From NCBI GenBank assembly GCA_026214975.1, contig CM047808.1, forward strand, positions 54,338,583 through 54,402,582: a DNA stretch of 64,000 bases, read 5' to 3'. Below the pieces are notes generated by a model. The model had not been told where the DNA came from. It did not search any database and worked only from the letters and a program-made list of their open reading frames with translations. The position numbers and the translations under genes were made by a program. Below, in pieces: positions 35,460-47,157 of this stretch (positions within the stretch are counted from its first letter, which is position 1; every line of letters starts with the position of its first letter). The stretch comes from Gentiana macrophylla. Its lineage: Eukaryota > Streptophyta > Magnoliopsida > Gentianales > Gentianaceae.

Positions 35460-35815
35460 ATTTATGTCAATTTATGGCCTGCATCCAATTGATCATTACG
35501 GCATGCATATGCATGCCGTTGTAGATGATTTTAGTGATTTTACGGCATTCTTTGTATGTTGTAGTTTGATGTAGATTGGCCATTTTTGGCGTGCACTAGT
35601 TTGAGTTTACGGCGTACTCTTGCATGCCTCGAACAATTTTTTCTATTGGGCTCAAACTATATTTACGGCGTGCATTTCAGAACATCTATGGCTTACAAAA
35701 GCATGTTTTAATTTTCAACATATATTTACGGCGTGTCCATCAATGACTTGCATTTGGGCGCCGTAATTTACCATCTACGGTGTGCTTTGCACGCCGTAAA
35801 TTGGCAAATTTCTTG
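35460..35815. repeat. CACTA subterminal repeats (TTTACGGCGTGC-type)
   Basis: Repeated direct and inverted words around TTTACGGCGTGC / GCACGCCGTAAA occur at about 35498-35520, 35535-35550, 35607-35620, 35660-35675, 35724-35740, 35758-35770 and 35773-35803. The left end has single related words at about 25941-25975. Such arrays are the transposase-binding regions of CACTA elements; binding here is inferred. Confidence 0.65.
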
Positions 35816-36303
35816 TAGTGCAAGAGAAATCATAGGATCGGTGTAGTATCTATTCTATATCAGCATTCAATCCACACAAAATCAGCATTAGGGTCCTATG
35901 TTGATTTTATCCACGTGAGAAAAGATTGCCTTAGAATCTTCAAATGAATGGCTGCAAATCTTCAGTCTTTAAATACTATGAATCAGCACTGTATTCGGTC
36001 CAAGTCAGCAGAGAATCAGCACTAAAGATTTCATAGATCCTGCTTTAAATAGAGGGTTGTAATGAGTGTTACCTAAATTTTCCAAAAACAAAACAAACAT
36101 AGTGCCATTTTGTAAATTAATATAACTTCATGGCTAGTTAGTGTGAAATAAGAGGATATAATAAAGATCACACGCAAACATATCATATCATAATATTATA
36201 AGAAAAAACATAGAGACATTTATATAAAAGCTTTAAACAAAGGAGATGTTATTTTTTAAAAATTAATCAACATAACTTATAGTACTACAAAATACTCAAC
36301 ACA

Positions 36304-36770
36304 CATCCCTTTTGACGTGCTCTTATAGCCTTAACTGCTGAGAGTATGGGATGACATTACTTACTAGGCTTGTAGATGTTTCCTTGGAAAGTCATAGATG
36401 ATTTCCCGGATACTTTAAAGGTCACTCTCTTTTCTCTATAGTCCATGTGTTCAAAATTCTTGGATAGCCAATCTATTCTTAGAATCACATCAGAATCCGA
36501 AAAGTCCAACACTATCAAGACACTTGTACACCGATAGGTTCCTAAACGCACCTTGACTTGAGGTAACAACTTAGCTACCTTAATTACCTTTCCTAAGGGT
36601 GTAGTTATCTCCAAAGAATTTTATAAGGTTTTCGAAGGCAGATTTTGTTTCTTAGCGATCTTAGTCGACACAAAAGTGTTAGACACTCCCGTATCAATCA
36701 AAGCCGTAACTACTAAGTCGTCTAATATTATTGTACCTAAAATGTAAACTCGTTTATTTAAATACAATTA
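36304..36770 (-). pseudogene. Protease of the Tekay-like element
   Basis: Near 36690 the minus strand reads ALIDTGVSNTFVS, with the catalytic DTG intact. 36357-36614 continues with VLDFSDSDVILRIDWLSKNFE, where the family has ILGMDWL, so a Gly-to-Arg change is visible. It ends at the junction with the solo-LTR insert. A stop lies between the two pieces near 36620. Confidence 0.7.
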
Positions 36771-38360
36771 TAACATGACTTAACGTGCTATAAATATATT
36801 TTATTAACATATAATAAACAATTTAAAACTAATTATCATCTGGTTCCACGAACTTAACATCCACTGCAAACACACGAACATGCCGACTTGAACTACCCTT
36901 TCCATTCCCTTGATTCTGTCTTCCCCTAGATTCCTTGCTTGTAGATGATCTTGCAAAGTGTCCCAGATCCACACAAAGGTAGCAGCCACTTGCACTTGCC
37001 CGGCACTCACCGATATGATTCCTATTACATTTAGAGCAAAGTGGTGTACCGGTCGATGGACTGGATTTAAATGGTGCCGTTGTTTTCCTCGTATTCTGTT
37101 GAGGGCTGTCCGGTGGCCACCTTGACTTGTCCCGAAGCTTCTCTTAACTCCAACGATTACCAAAGGCATATTCTTGAAGGTTTCAACTTCTATAGCCTTG
37201 TTCAACAAATCTGCCAGGCATAGCTCCCATCATACCAGCTTGGATTTCACGGGATAAACCGTTCTTATAAAGGGCCATCTTCTTCTCCTCAACTCTCATG
37301 ATCTTAGGATAAAACCATCCCAACTCATTGAAGCAGTTAGTGTATTGTGACAGGGTTGTGTGTATGCCTTGACTATGTCTCAAGAACTGACTCACTTGAT
37401 TTGCTTAAACTGTTGGTGGGAAGTATTCATTATAGAAAATCTCTTTAAACTCTTTCCAGTCAGTAACCTTACCTTGGCTGCTCTCTATGGCATCGAGCCA
37501 ACTCTCAGTTGTATTCAACAAGAAATCTGTAGCTAACTGAGCCATCTCTGTTTCAAGCATATTCACATTTCTTCATGCCTTCTCGAAACTTCTGAACCAC
37601 ATCTCTACCCTAGAACCATTCCCAAAGAAATCTTGCATACGGTTCATTTTCAACCGGATGTACCATTCAACTAGCGGTGCTTGCTCAACCACATGTGGTC
37701 TAACCGGAGGGGCAGCAGGTGGGTAAACCGGTAGGTAAGCAGATAAGCGAGGGATGCTTGCGGTGATTGAGGTGGATAAGGTGGTGGGTATGGTTGTTGA
37801 GGTTTAGCCATGGGTGGTGCTTGTTGATAATGGTGGTACCTTGGATGGTGTGGTAGGGTGTGGTATGGCTGATGAAGTCCATAAGGTGGATATCCAAAGC
37901 CGTAGTGATGGTCAAACTGTGGTGATGGAGGTATTGTAGGTTGAGGTGTGTGACTCAGGGGTGGAGGGTAAAAAGTCTGTTGTTGTGGAGGGTAGATCGA
38001 AGTTGGAGGATAGCTTACCAGTGGAGGTGGAGGATAGACTTCTTTCACCGGTGGTATATAACCTGCTGGAACATCACTGACCATAGTAACCAGAACCGAC
38101 CCTCCCATATGCCATTATGGAGGTTGTCCCTATTGAGCCCGTGGTGGTGGTGTCTGAACTTGTCGAGGTGAAGCATTCAGTCGCACTACTCCACTCCCTA
38201 CCACTGGTGTAGGACTGCCTACCTCTGGTTTGACTCCCAAACTCTCGGCCATATGAACCCCTCTCCTGGTTCTTACCATTCCGAAAGATCAAGAAGATCA
38301 GAATGTTATTAAGTGATCTAAAGAAACTTATCTCAAGAAAGGAAGCCTAAAGGACACTTT
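36771..38360 (-). pseudogene. gag of the Tekay-like element
   Basis: Minus-strand order: a Pro/Tyr-rich N-terminal part (37671-38108, SYPPTSIYPPQQQTFYPPP), a capsid-like part (37183-37640, with SQFLRHSQG and YTNCFNELGWFYPKI), and two CCHC-like knuckles near 36960-37030 (HIGECRASASGCYLC, LGHFARS) in which the last Cys of the second appears lost. Frameshifts at about 37190 and 37400-37670 break the protein. The Pro-rich leader is unusual in length compared with the better known chromodomain elements. Confidence 0.65.
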
Positions 38361-38372
38361 GCTCTGATACCA
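38361..38372 (-). promoter_or_regulatory. Primer-binding site of the Tekay-like element
   Basis: TGGTATCAGAGC on the minus strand, two bases after the LTR end at 38375. A perfect initiator-Met type site. Confidence 0.85.
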
Positions 38373-39577
38373 ACTGTAACGCCCCGTTCCCGGACACCGA
38401 GTCCATATCCGGAAAAGAAATGTTCGGCACATATAATATTCAATAAATCAATATTATATTTAAGCCTCTACTACGTCGTATCGAGTTTAGCATTAACGGA
38501 AGCTAAAAGACTCGGCTATATATTTTTTTGAATAACAAGAATAGAAATGCATCGTTCCAAGGATAGAAAGATAGCTTCAACAACAACAGCCAACATACAA
38601 TTGTACGATGTCTAATAAAAGTACATCAACTTAACTTACAACAAAACTGAAAAGAAAGAACAACAACATGTCTTTAAACAAAGTACTACATCATTTAATA
38701 CATAGTTAATAACAATGAGAAAGGTCTAGCATAACATAAAAAGAACTAATCATTTATCATCCTCAAAGTCCTCATCGAACTCCTGCTCAACTTGCTCATC
38801 TCCCATCCCCAAACACACAAAACAATTTGCATTCGAGGTAACTACAAAGGTACGTAGTAAAAGGTAGAAGCTATTGTATTAAACAAGTATACAAAGTAAT
38901 CATTATGATTATTAAATTATATTTATAAAGCCAACACAATCTAGGGTTCATTTCATGCTCATCAACATGTCATGACTAAACGTTTCTAACTTAACTTATC
39001 TTTGTTCTACCCGCATCCAATGGCACTACACATGGTGTATATCCACGACGAGATATCGTTTGGAACCTAACAATGGATCACATTGATAGCCATGGATTTT
39101 ACCCGATAGTGCATGCGTTCGGCGAAGTCCCTATACCATTCAACCGTTTATAGGCCAGCAGAGTTATTCACTTTTAGTGACCGCCCACACACCGCGATAT
39201 AATCTTGTGCCTAACCGAGAATGACATGATACTTAGACTTTTACTACACAATTATGTATTTATTGATCGTTAAATATCCACCTAGGTATTTTCAAGGCAA
39301 ACCTTACATTAACCAACTCTACTCCCTCACTTAGTCGTCTAGACACAACGTCCCATCACATACATAGATATTGGTGAATACTAATCCACCAAAGCACAAG
39401 CCTATCATGCCCTTTCGACGGTCTCAAACTTCAATTCTTTGAAAGAGTACATCCGGTGCCTGAACGCATTAGAAACTCAATCAAGGCTTGATCATGTTCA
39501 TTTAGTGTTATTAGATCAATAATCAACACTTAAAACTCAACTCATAGCTTAAAACATCATTTTCCCCAAAATTGGGG

Positions 39578-39812
39578 TCAATGCGTGCGCATTCACTGAT
39601 CAGGATCTTGCTGAAAGTTTATGTCCAGTCAATGCATGCACATTGTCTGCAATGCATACACATTGTTCATGCTGGGAGCAACACTGAACATCCTGAAGCA
39701 GAAATGCGTGTGCATTCATTGGAATGTGTACGTATTCTGGCTGCTGGAACAATCTTGTCCAAACCTGTTCCAGCGATGCGTGTGTATTGCTACCTAATGC
39801 ATACGCATTCGA
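39578..39812. repeat. AATGCGTGCGCATT palindrome cluster, right LTR copy
   Basis: Matches 14452-14690 but with a different number and order of units. Several words are changed to atgcatgcacatt or atgtgtacgtatt, as expected from decay of methylated CG. Confidence 0.7.
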
Positions 39813-40290
39813 CCTGGAAAAACACTAAACATGAATTTTCTACACTTCTTACGATTCCACATCCTTTCCAACACGTTCATCATCAGATTTTAGCAGCAAA
39901 ACAGTAGAAAACATACAACTTTAACATACAATTAATTACCTAGTACATTGGCCTAAACACCACAACACATGAAACCTTGCATCAAAGCAACTTTAAACAC
40001 TTAACCAAACTCCATAACACTTGGATTAACACAATAAGAAGATCTCTTACTTGATTCAAGCACAAAACCAACTCCAACTTAAGGAAAAACTGTAGTACTT
40101 GTCCCAAACTCCAACAAGAAACCTATTGGATACACGCACGAGTTACGATCAAGGTTTCTAAACAACTATGACACTTTGCAGACTTAGTGGGAAGTTTTAT
40201 TTCTTCCAAATAAAACCTCTCCTCCTAAATCTCCATTAATAACCTTAATTGTTCCTTAAATACAGTTTAGTCCCCAATAATATATATATA

Positions 40291-43200
40291 CTAGTATGAA
40301 ACCCGTGCTATGCACGGTATGACTTCAGTTAAGTCATATAATAGACGGTATGTGTTAAAGGAAAACTGTTAACAGGAAACACATACAAATGCAGAGAGCT
40401 GTCAAATAAGGTGAATGAGAATGACATAACATGGCAAAAAAGAAGGAAAAAATCACTGTCAATAGAAATGCAAAAGTTAAAATAATTTAAATTAAGCAAG
40501 TTACATTTGCTATAAAATCATCACCATCATTCAATGATCATATATATGCGTTTTAGTACACCAAGTGAGAAAGAAAATAGAAAATGGATATCATGAACAT
40601 CTCACAAAATAGTAGTAACCACCAGGTTGGTGAGTCGAGGTCCTCGAGGACAGAACAACCAAGCTTAATAATCACATTTACAAAAAGAAAAAGGGTATAT
40701 TTCAAATTCTATACCACCACGGTCGCATATATGAACCACAAGATATTATATTTTCTCCCCTATGTTGATGGTGTTGTGATGTCGTCATTAACAATAGCCT
40801 TCATTGAATCTGCGTAAAAAACATGGGACTTTTGTCAGTGACACCATCTGTAAGATTATCACTTGACACCATCTTTAAAGTTATCACTTGCATAGATATA
40901 TGATAGTCAGCCATGTAAAGCCCATTGCTACGGGCTAACTTGAAAGATGGTCATAGAATCATCAGAGTTGCTTTAGAAGAAAAAAGAAGAAGAAAGAATC
41001 ACAACTCAGTTAATCAAAGAGATCGAATGGAAGCATATGATGTAAAATAATGTTTTTTATGAAAAAGAAATTAATTTTTTCCGAAAAAAGAAAGAGAAAT
41101 TAATTTTTGCATACAAAAAAAAGTTTTTATGAAAGTACAACACCTAATTGCATCATAATGTTAGATAGGAATTAATACAGTGATGAAAGTCAACCGATGT
41201 ACTTGAAGAGTATATATGATATCGGAACATAACATCAGCCAATTGATTACCGGCCGGAATAAACGATCAACAACGTAAGGGATAACAACTATTTTTTTAG
41301 TTTGAATGCTTTACACCTAACCTAATTGAGTAAACAAAAATATTCTTACTTTAAATGCTCCATATGTCAAGCTTGCATTAAGTCATCGTGGTCATAAAAG
41401 CAAGAAACAATATGAAAACGTCCTAGAAAACGGATTCAGAAAGATCAAAGAAAGTTGCAGGCAAAAAAAAAAAATAAGAGGCACACCTCACAATAGACTG
41501 ACCTATTAGATGAACTTGTTTTCCTTTCTGCATAGATTCAAAAGGTCTAGAAAATATTTATGTAGTTGGTCCTCACCTTGAAATTGAGTATATAATTATA
41601 AGCCTAGCTATTTGATAAAGATGATCATATAAATGACAAAACCATAACCCAAAATCAACTGCTTCGTTAAAAACTTTGTTTCTTTCCACATGCATGTGCT
41701 TCATTTTTAGTTGTGGAAAATCCATTTCATATCTCTTGAACAAATCATGGACCCACCCTCCAAAGCAGTCCACTCAAGGTGCACTTCCCTTATGCATCCA
41801 GTCGCTTCACATTAGGTATTTAAATAAAACATTAGATTGGTTGTTCGATCCCTTTAAATAATTTCTTGACTGTTGTGATACACCATATGCCTCAACTCTA
41901 TAACCAAGCTGTCCAAGCAAATGCAACTATCCCAACTACGTAATCAAAGTGGACAAATTTAAAAATTTTAAATGATCGACATACAAATATAACTGAAAGT
42001 AACAAATATATGAATTGAAAGCCCAAACATTTGAGCCTTAATTGCCAGGAACAAACTTACCATGTTTTTCTTTTGTCAGAAAAGATGTCATTTTCAAGGG
42101 AAATCAACCATCATCTGCCCTTGCCTAAAGCTTCATCACATAATATTATTTGTAAGTACAGGTAATGCCCCTTGATGAACTCATAACCATTGAGATATGT
42201 TCATATCATTGGTGGCCTTGGTAGATCATCATTTTTGCTCCAATGCCTCACTAAGACAATTTCTTGGATCCGCCACGTACTGCTACAGGGACTTCATTCC
42301 TGGAAACGTGGCACCGACCAAAGAACCCTGATACAAAACAAAATCACCCTCTGACTGAACACTAAAATGCAGAACAAAATCATAAATAAGAATAAACAAA
42401 GGGGAAAACATGAGGTGAATAATAAAATTGGGAAGAAATGTGAATTACGGACTAATATCAGGTTGAAGAGCATGGGCTAACACTGATGGTCTTGAGAGCC
42501 TCGTTAGAGGACTTTTCGCGAGAGCTAGTCGGCAGAAGACGACTTCGACCACAAAGAAAGTGTCGACATGTGAGATCTGAACAATATCACCATTGAAAAC
42601 TGAACCCTTAAAAGCAAAAACCAAATACAGTTGACCAAAATGAACCACCCATCTCATGTAAATAAGTGAGAATACAGTTAATTCCCAACTACAACTTATC
42701 AAAAACAACTATACATAAAATTCAGTGGACAAAAGATCAAAATCACAATGCACATGAGTTCACCTCTTAAAGAGACAAAGTACAATTGAATTCGGATCAC
42801 ATCAATGGCAAACAGATCAATAAATGTGCATGAGAAATGAGAATACTAACCATCAATATACCCAATGAAGTCATCTTAGACCAATTGATTGAAATTTGAA
42901 TGTGTCATCGTAGTTATCGGTAATTAGACCAAAAAAAAATCCCCTTTGGCCGTCGTTCCAGTACTTTCATCAACCATAGATTTCAGCAAGCTAGTCCGCA
43001 TAGCAGGACCTCAGGAAGATTCTAGGTTTGCCATCTCATGAGTTGATTGAGGGATACATTGATGGAAGGAAGCAAAGAGATGAGGCCGGAAGCTTCATCC
43101 TGCTGAAAGTGCTCTTATTTAGACAGCTTCCCAGTGGTGACAATCTATATGTGTAAAGATTTTTACCTCTATATATCTCTATAAGTAATCCTAATAAATC

Positions 43201-43953
43201 TATCATATTCTTGTTTAAATTTGCAGGTGTATATAGAACAGAATAAACTTTCAAGAAGATTAGAGTAGAGGCAATAATTGCCACATATATACCAAGAGTG
43301 GAAAAATAAAATCCTCTTTTGGGAAAGAAAAACGTAGATAGAGGAATGGATTCCTCAACTCTAAACCTGCACAAAAAAAATAAAAAAAAATAAATAAATT
43401 AGAATATGACAACATTAATGAACCAGAAAACAAATATCAACAACATCAAATTGTACGGTAAAAAAATGCAGATGTGCATCACAGACATTTAAGGGTTTTC
43501 ACCAGCATTGTATTGGTTGGAAATTAGAGATTAAAGTGGTAGGGGCGTTTATGAATTTCCAAATGCTAAATCATTGTACCCTAATGAATTCACATGTAGT
43601 GATAAACGATGGTAATCAACCACGAAAAGAGTTAAAAACAATAAGAATGAAAAGTGAAGCCATAGCTTAAAACCGTACCCATTTTCACCTTGCCGCCGAT
43701 TATTGGAGAGCGATTGAAATCTTTGATAGGTATGTATCTGAATTAATTTACGTGGATGATGTGTTGGAGGTTGTGGAACGGAGGGTCGTGGGGGAGTATT
43801 TTATGGAAGTAGCATCTTCGTGGAAGTTTGAGAGTTTAGAAAAAACGTGGGAGTGGCAAAGGATGGTGCGTAAAGAAGAACCGGGTTGCGGAGCGGGTCA
43901 ATGTCTTAAATTGGGTTAATTGACAGTTTTTTCCTTGAAAATATATAATAAGA
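40291..43953 (-). mobile_element. Helitron-like element B (minus strand), non-autonomous
   Basis: On the minus strand it starts TCTTATTATATATTTTCAAGG (43953) and ends with the hairpin CCGTGCATAGCACGG followed by GTTTCATACTAG (40291), then T. The TC start, 3' hairpin, CTAG end and insertion between A and T in a (TA)n tract are Helitron hallmarks. No Rep/helicase coding was found in 3.66 kb. Within it, 43500-43900 looks like a captured gene leader (C-rich on the minus strand) and 42445-42708 and 43036-43374 are unassigned open stretches. Confidence 0.65.
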
Positions 43954-44179
43954 TATATATATATATCTATACTATATATATATATATAGGAAGGGTTTTA
44001 ACTCAATTACCCGCTATTCGACCCTAAATTACATCAGAAAACTGCTTTCCTGCCCCATAACCCGGTACAAAAAAAAAAAAAATCTTATTAAAAATTGAAT
44101 ATGGAATAGTGGGAAGTTAGAATGGAAGTTGTCTTAATAATGGGTGTTGTGCTAATAGTGGGTTGGTTAATTTCTTTTT

Positions 44180-44810
44180 ATTAGTATTAAAAAAAAGCTG
44201 CGACTCATCTGATAAACTTCCCACCTCTTCCTCGGCAAACCTCTATTCCCTCAATCTCCCCACTCCCGTAAAAATTCATTGCCCTCTCCGTGCTTTCCCA
44301 CCCACGATCTCCTTCCAAAACCCTCCTCATGATCGACTTCCAACTCCATCGAATCACAATGCACATCTCCCATTAAATTCTCGATTTTGACATTCTCTTT
44401 CAATTTTTCTTCCTTCACGATATGGTTTATTTGCTTGGCAAGCACCGATTTGGATCACAAAAAGACGGAGATGGGGAATGCAAGACCCATACAAAGAATG
44501 CGTAGGTGTATCGTGAGATGGAGGGTGAAGTGGTCTTGCAACCGAAGAAGGTCGGAGGGAGGATCTCTGAGCAGTGGCGGTGGTGGACCTGGTGGTACTT
44601 TCTCGTTGCAGATCGTCCCATGAGACGCGTCGTTTGTTTTTGAAGAGGCTGATCGAAGAATACAGGTAGGGTTTTTTTTTTTTTTTTGGATCTGTTGATG
44701 AGAAGCAGCCGCAAAGATTTGCAGGAAGGGTGTTAGGAGCAGATTCAAGAAGAAGAAGGAGCAGATCGGCCATGGGAGACGTCGAAATCGAGCAAGGTTT
44801 TTTTTTTCCT
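44180..44810 (+). other. Captured leader-like region and putative first exon in Helitron A
   Basis: A C/T-rich stretch (44215-44420), then purine-rich sequence leading to ATG at 44773 (MGDVEIEQ) followed by a GT and a T-rich intron-like run. It resembles the 5' end of a plant gene. The opposite-strand open frames here are low complexity. Confidence 0.3.
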
Positions 44811-45120
44811 TAATTTCCTGTTTTTTTCCTTTCATGTTTTTTTTTCTTTCCTGTTTGTGTAGTTGGAGTTTCTTTCCTGTTTCCGCATATTATTGCTTAT
44901 TTCAGAGAATGTTTTGGTTAGTTTTGCTTTTAAAGTTTTATTTTAATCAAATGCTATAAATTTTTCTTTTTTCTGGATTTTCACTGATTTCACTGTTTTC
45001 AGTAACTATATTTGATGAATTTGCATAATTTCGAAGGTAAGGCCTTTGCGCCCTGGGTTTCGATTGTTTTATTTGATGTATATGCACCAGTTTGATTTCT
45101 TTGATGTATCCCGAAATCAG

Positions 45121-45265
45121 GAAGCGAATGCAATCGTGGAGGCAGAAGGGGAAATGAATGCAATCGCAGAGGTAGAAGGGGAAACGAATGCAATCACTGA
45201 GGCAAAAGGGCAAACAAATGAAATAGCGGAGGCAAAAGAGGAAACGAATGAAATTGCAGAGAGAC
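45121..45265 (+). repeat. 30-bp coding-type tandem repeat in Helitron A
   Basis: About 4.8 copies of a 30-bp unit encoding a 10-residue acidic repeat (EANAIVEAEG, EMNAIAEVEG, ETNAITEAKG, QTNEIAEAKE). It begins directly after an acceptor-like ATCAG and continues open to about 45345. The differences between units mostly preserve the reading frame. Confidence 0.75.
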
Positions 45266-45845
45266 GTAAGAGGAAACCAATGAGGTGGCGTAAGAGGAAA
45301 CGAATGAAGTGGTGGCGGTGCAAAACGAGAGAACGAAAGAAGTGAAGGATGAGGTATACGAGGACGTAAGACACGAGTGATTAAGGTTCGAGAAGGAGAT
45401 GGGAGAGGAGGCATGCAATAGGTTGATAGTCACGAAGTTGATAAGTTTGCGTGAAGATGGCAAACACTGTAGAGATGAGAGTTTTTTTTTCAAGAAAAAA
45501 ACAGCATCTGAGTCCGCACTAAGAGTAAGTAACTTTCTGACTCTCCAACATCTTCCCTTTTTAGAAAAATCCTAACTTCCTAAGAAATGTTGGTTAATTT
45601 GGTTTTTAATCTTGATCAGGTTGATTAGCACATGCTTCCTCATATTTGAGATTTTTTTTCCAGGCAGCTTTGCTTTTAAATTACTATGATTGGGGTTTAC
45701 AGATTTCACTGTTTTTCAGCGTCAAATTTGCATAACTTTTTAAGGTAGAGGACTGACGGTGGATGAAATAAACGATGAGTTGGGTTTTCAGATTGTTTTA
45801 TTTGATGTATATGTACCAGTTTGTGTTCTTTGATGTATTTGTATA

Positions 45846-46160
45846 ATGGTACAGGTTAACGCGTTGGATCCAAAATTGGGTGTGTTGCACGACGAATGTG
45901 CTAAGTCTGCTGTAGAATGGTGTATAAACAAGATGCGCGTTGGTTATGTGATGGACTTTCACGAATACATGAGAGAGTTCTGCCGAGGATCAGGTGCGTT
46001 TAACAAGGATTGTGAACTTTGCTTCATGAATGTGCTAAGTCTGGCCGCAGAGAATTGTGCATAAAGAAGATCCGGTTTGGAGCTTTGGTGGACAAACTTG
46101 ATAAAAGGACAATATTGGAGAGTGAATTAATTGAGGTTCGAGAGGATGGAGAAGGCTCAC
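45846..46160 (+). pseudogene. Captured gene fragment with internal duplication
   Basis: An open stretch at 45846-46061 with LHDECAKSAVEWCINKMRVG. A second, diverged copy of the same segment begins near 46019 (LHECAKSGRRELCIKKIRFG, read in another frame). The upstream intron-like sequence (ttgatgtatatg-accagtttg) is also duplicated, at about 45060-45110 and 45790-45840. This indicates a duplicated exon-intron module. No family recognised. Confidence 0.4.
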
Positions 46161-46602
46161 GATGGAGAGACTAATGGCTTTCAAAAGGAGCTTAATGGTA
46201 AACAATGTGGGAGGTGCGATTATGGATGACAAGGTATCAAAGAATTACAATTTTTTTTTTTTTTTGGGGTGCAAAGCCTTTAAAAAATCACTGGAGTCCT
46301 TAGGGGAACATAAGGATGAATCGATTTATCTGCATTTTCGAGTTCCAATAATTCCTTTTGATTTATTTTGGGATGCAAAAGGTTAATGTTTGAATCAATT
46401 GTTTGCTGTAAAATTCATGTAGATTGTTGAAATTATGTGTACGCTTTTTTAAGTTGCCATTTTTCTATTTCACGTTGCCTGTTCCTGCACTTTCACAACC
46501 ATGATTTGCTGATAGTTATTCTAATTAAATTTGCTTTCAATCTTTTGTGAATTTAGCACTATTCTCTTAAAGTGTAAGACGGCATTACTCGAACGTCAAA
46601 TT

Positions 46603-46673
46603 TTATATGTGTTTTCCAAAGTGTTTCCTGGCAAGTCTTTATATGTGTTTTCCAAAGTGTTTCTGGCAAGTCT
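46603..46673. repeat. 36-bp tandem duplication
   Basis: Two copies of ttatatgtgttttccaaagt... (46603-46638 and 46639-46673) differing by one base. Confidence 0.9.
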
Positions 46674-47114
46674 TAAAAACACATGTTTTGTCAATTGAAA
46701 GTTAATAAGAAGATATCCGAGATTGCATTCTTCAATTAAGTGTTAACTATAGAATCTTCTATATTGATGGTGAGATGAAATTTGAACGGATGGCATTTCA
46801 TCCCACAACACAAACAATATGATGTACACACACATCAACTCAACGTATGTCGCGTGTGAACTAGAAAAGAAGTTAAGCCTTGGCATATTTTTCAACCCTA
46901 ATGTCCCAAAACTAGAACAATTGAGTCATTAGCATGTTCTTGCCTTCATGATGTCAAATGATTAAGTTGATGTTGACCATTTGTGACGTATATTTGATCT
47001 ATAAACCATTCCTCGCATAAGGGTATGCTTGATCACGACACAGGGTTACAATGCTTTGAGTAAGAGCAAAAGCTATATTATTAGGCACAACATTGATAAC
47101 ATTTTTTTTTGGTT

Positions 47115-47157
47115 TGTGTGGGTGTGGGTGTGGGTGTGGGTGTGGGTGTGGGTGTGT
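47115..47157 (+). repeat. (GGGTGT)n tract with G-quadruplex potential
   Basis: Six GGG runs spaced by TGT within 47120-47152. The pattern fits the G3-N3 quadruplex rule. The unit is not the plant telomere repeat. Confidence 0.85.

Larger units (their letters stand above)
25910..35820. mobile_element. CACTA (En/Spm) transposon, non-autonomous, with captured gene pieces
   Basis: The terminal inverted repeats are CACTACAAGAAA (25910-25921) and TTTCTTGTAGTG (35809-35820), flanked by the 3-bp target duplication CAA (25907-25909 and 35821-35823). These are diagnostic of plant CACTA elements. Without the nested copia it is about 3.96 kb. Subterminal repeats lie mainly at 35460-35810. No transposase motif was found. 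Instead there are exon-like pieces with good splice signals (26246-26325, 34729-34842, 34917 onward, 35091-35128, 35216 onward), suggesting gene capture. Confidence 0.9.
23799..36298 (-). mobile_element. Probable solo LTR (about 2.6 kb), split by a CACTA element
   Basis: The insert interrupts the gypsy pol frame, which reads across the junction when it is removed. It consists of 23799-25909 and 35824-36298. ACACA flanks it at 23794-23798 and 36299-36303, but the context is low complexity, so the duplication is weak evidence. On the minus strand it starts TGAGTATTTTG, has TATA-like boxes (CTATTTAAAG at about 36040 and GATATAAATAG at about 25850), and ends in a C-rich stretch (CACACTATTCAACCTCCCC) like Sirevirus LTR ends. 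The plus-strand left end is CT rather than TG. No coding region seen. Confidence 0.45.

Noticed and set aside
44427..45493. Several overlapping minus-strand open frames rich in Pro, Ser and Phe
   Set aside because: They are antisense shadows of C/T-rich leader-like sequence and of the acidic tandem repeat on the plus strand.
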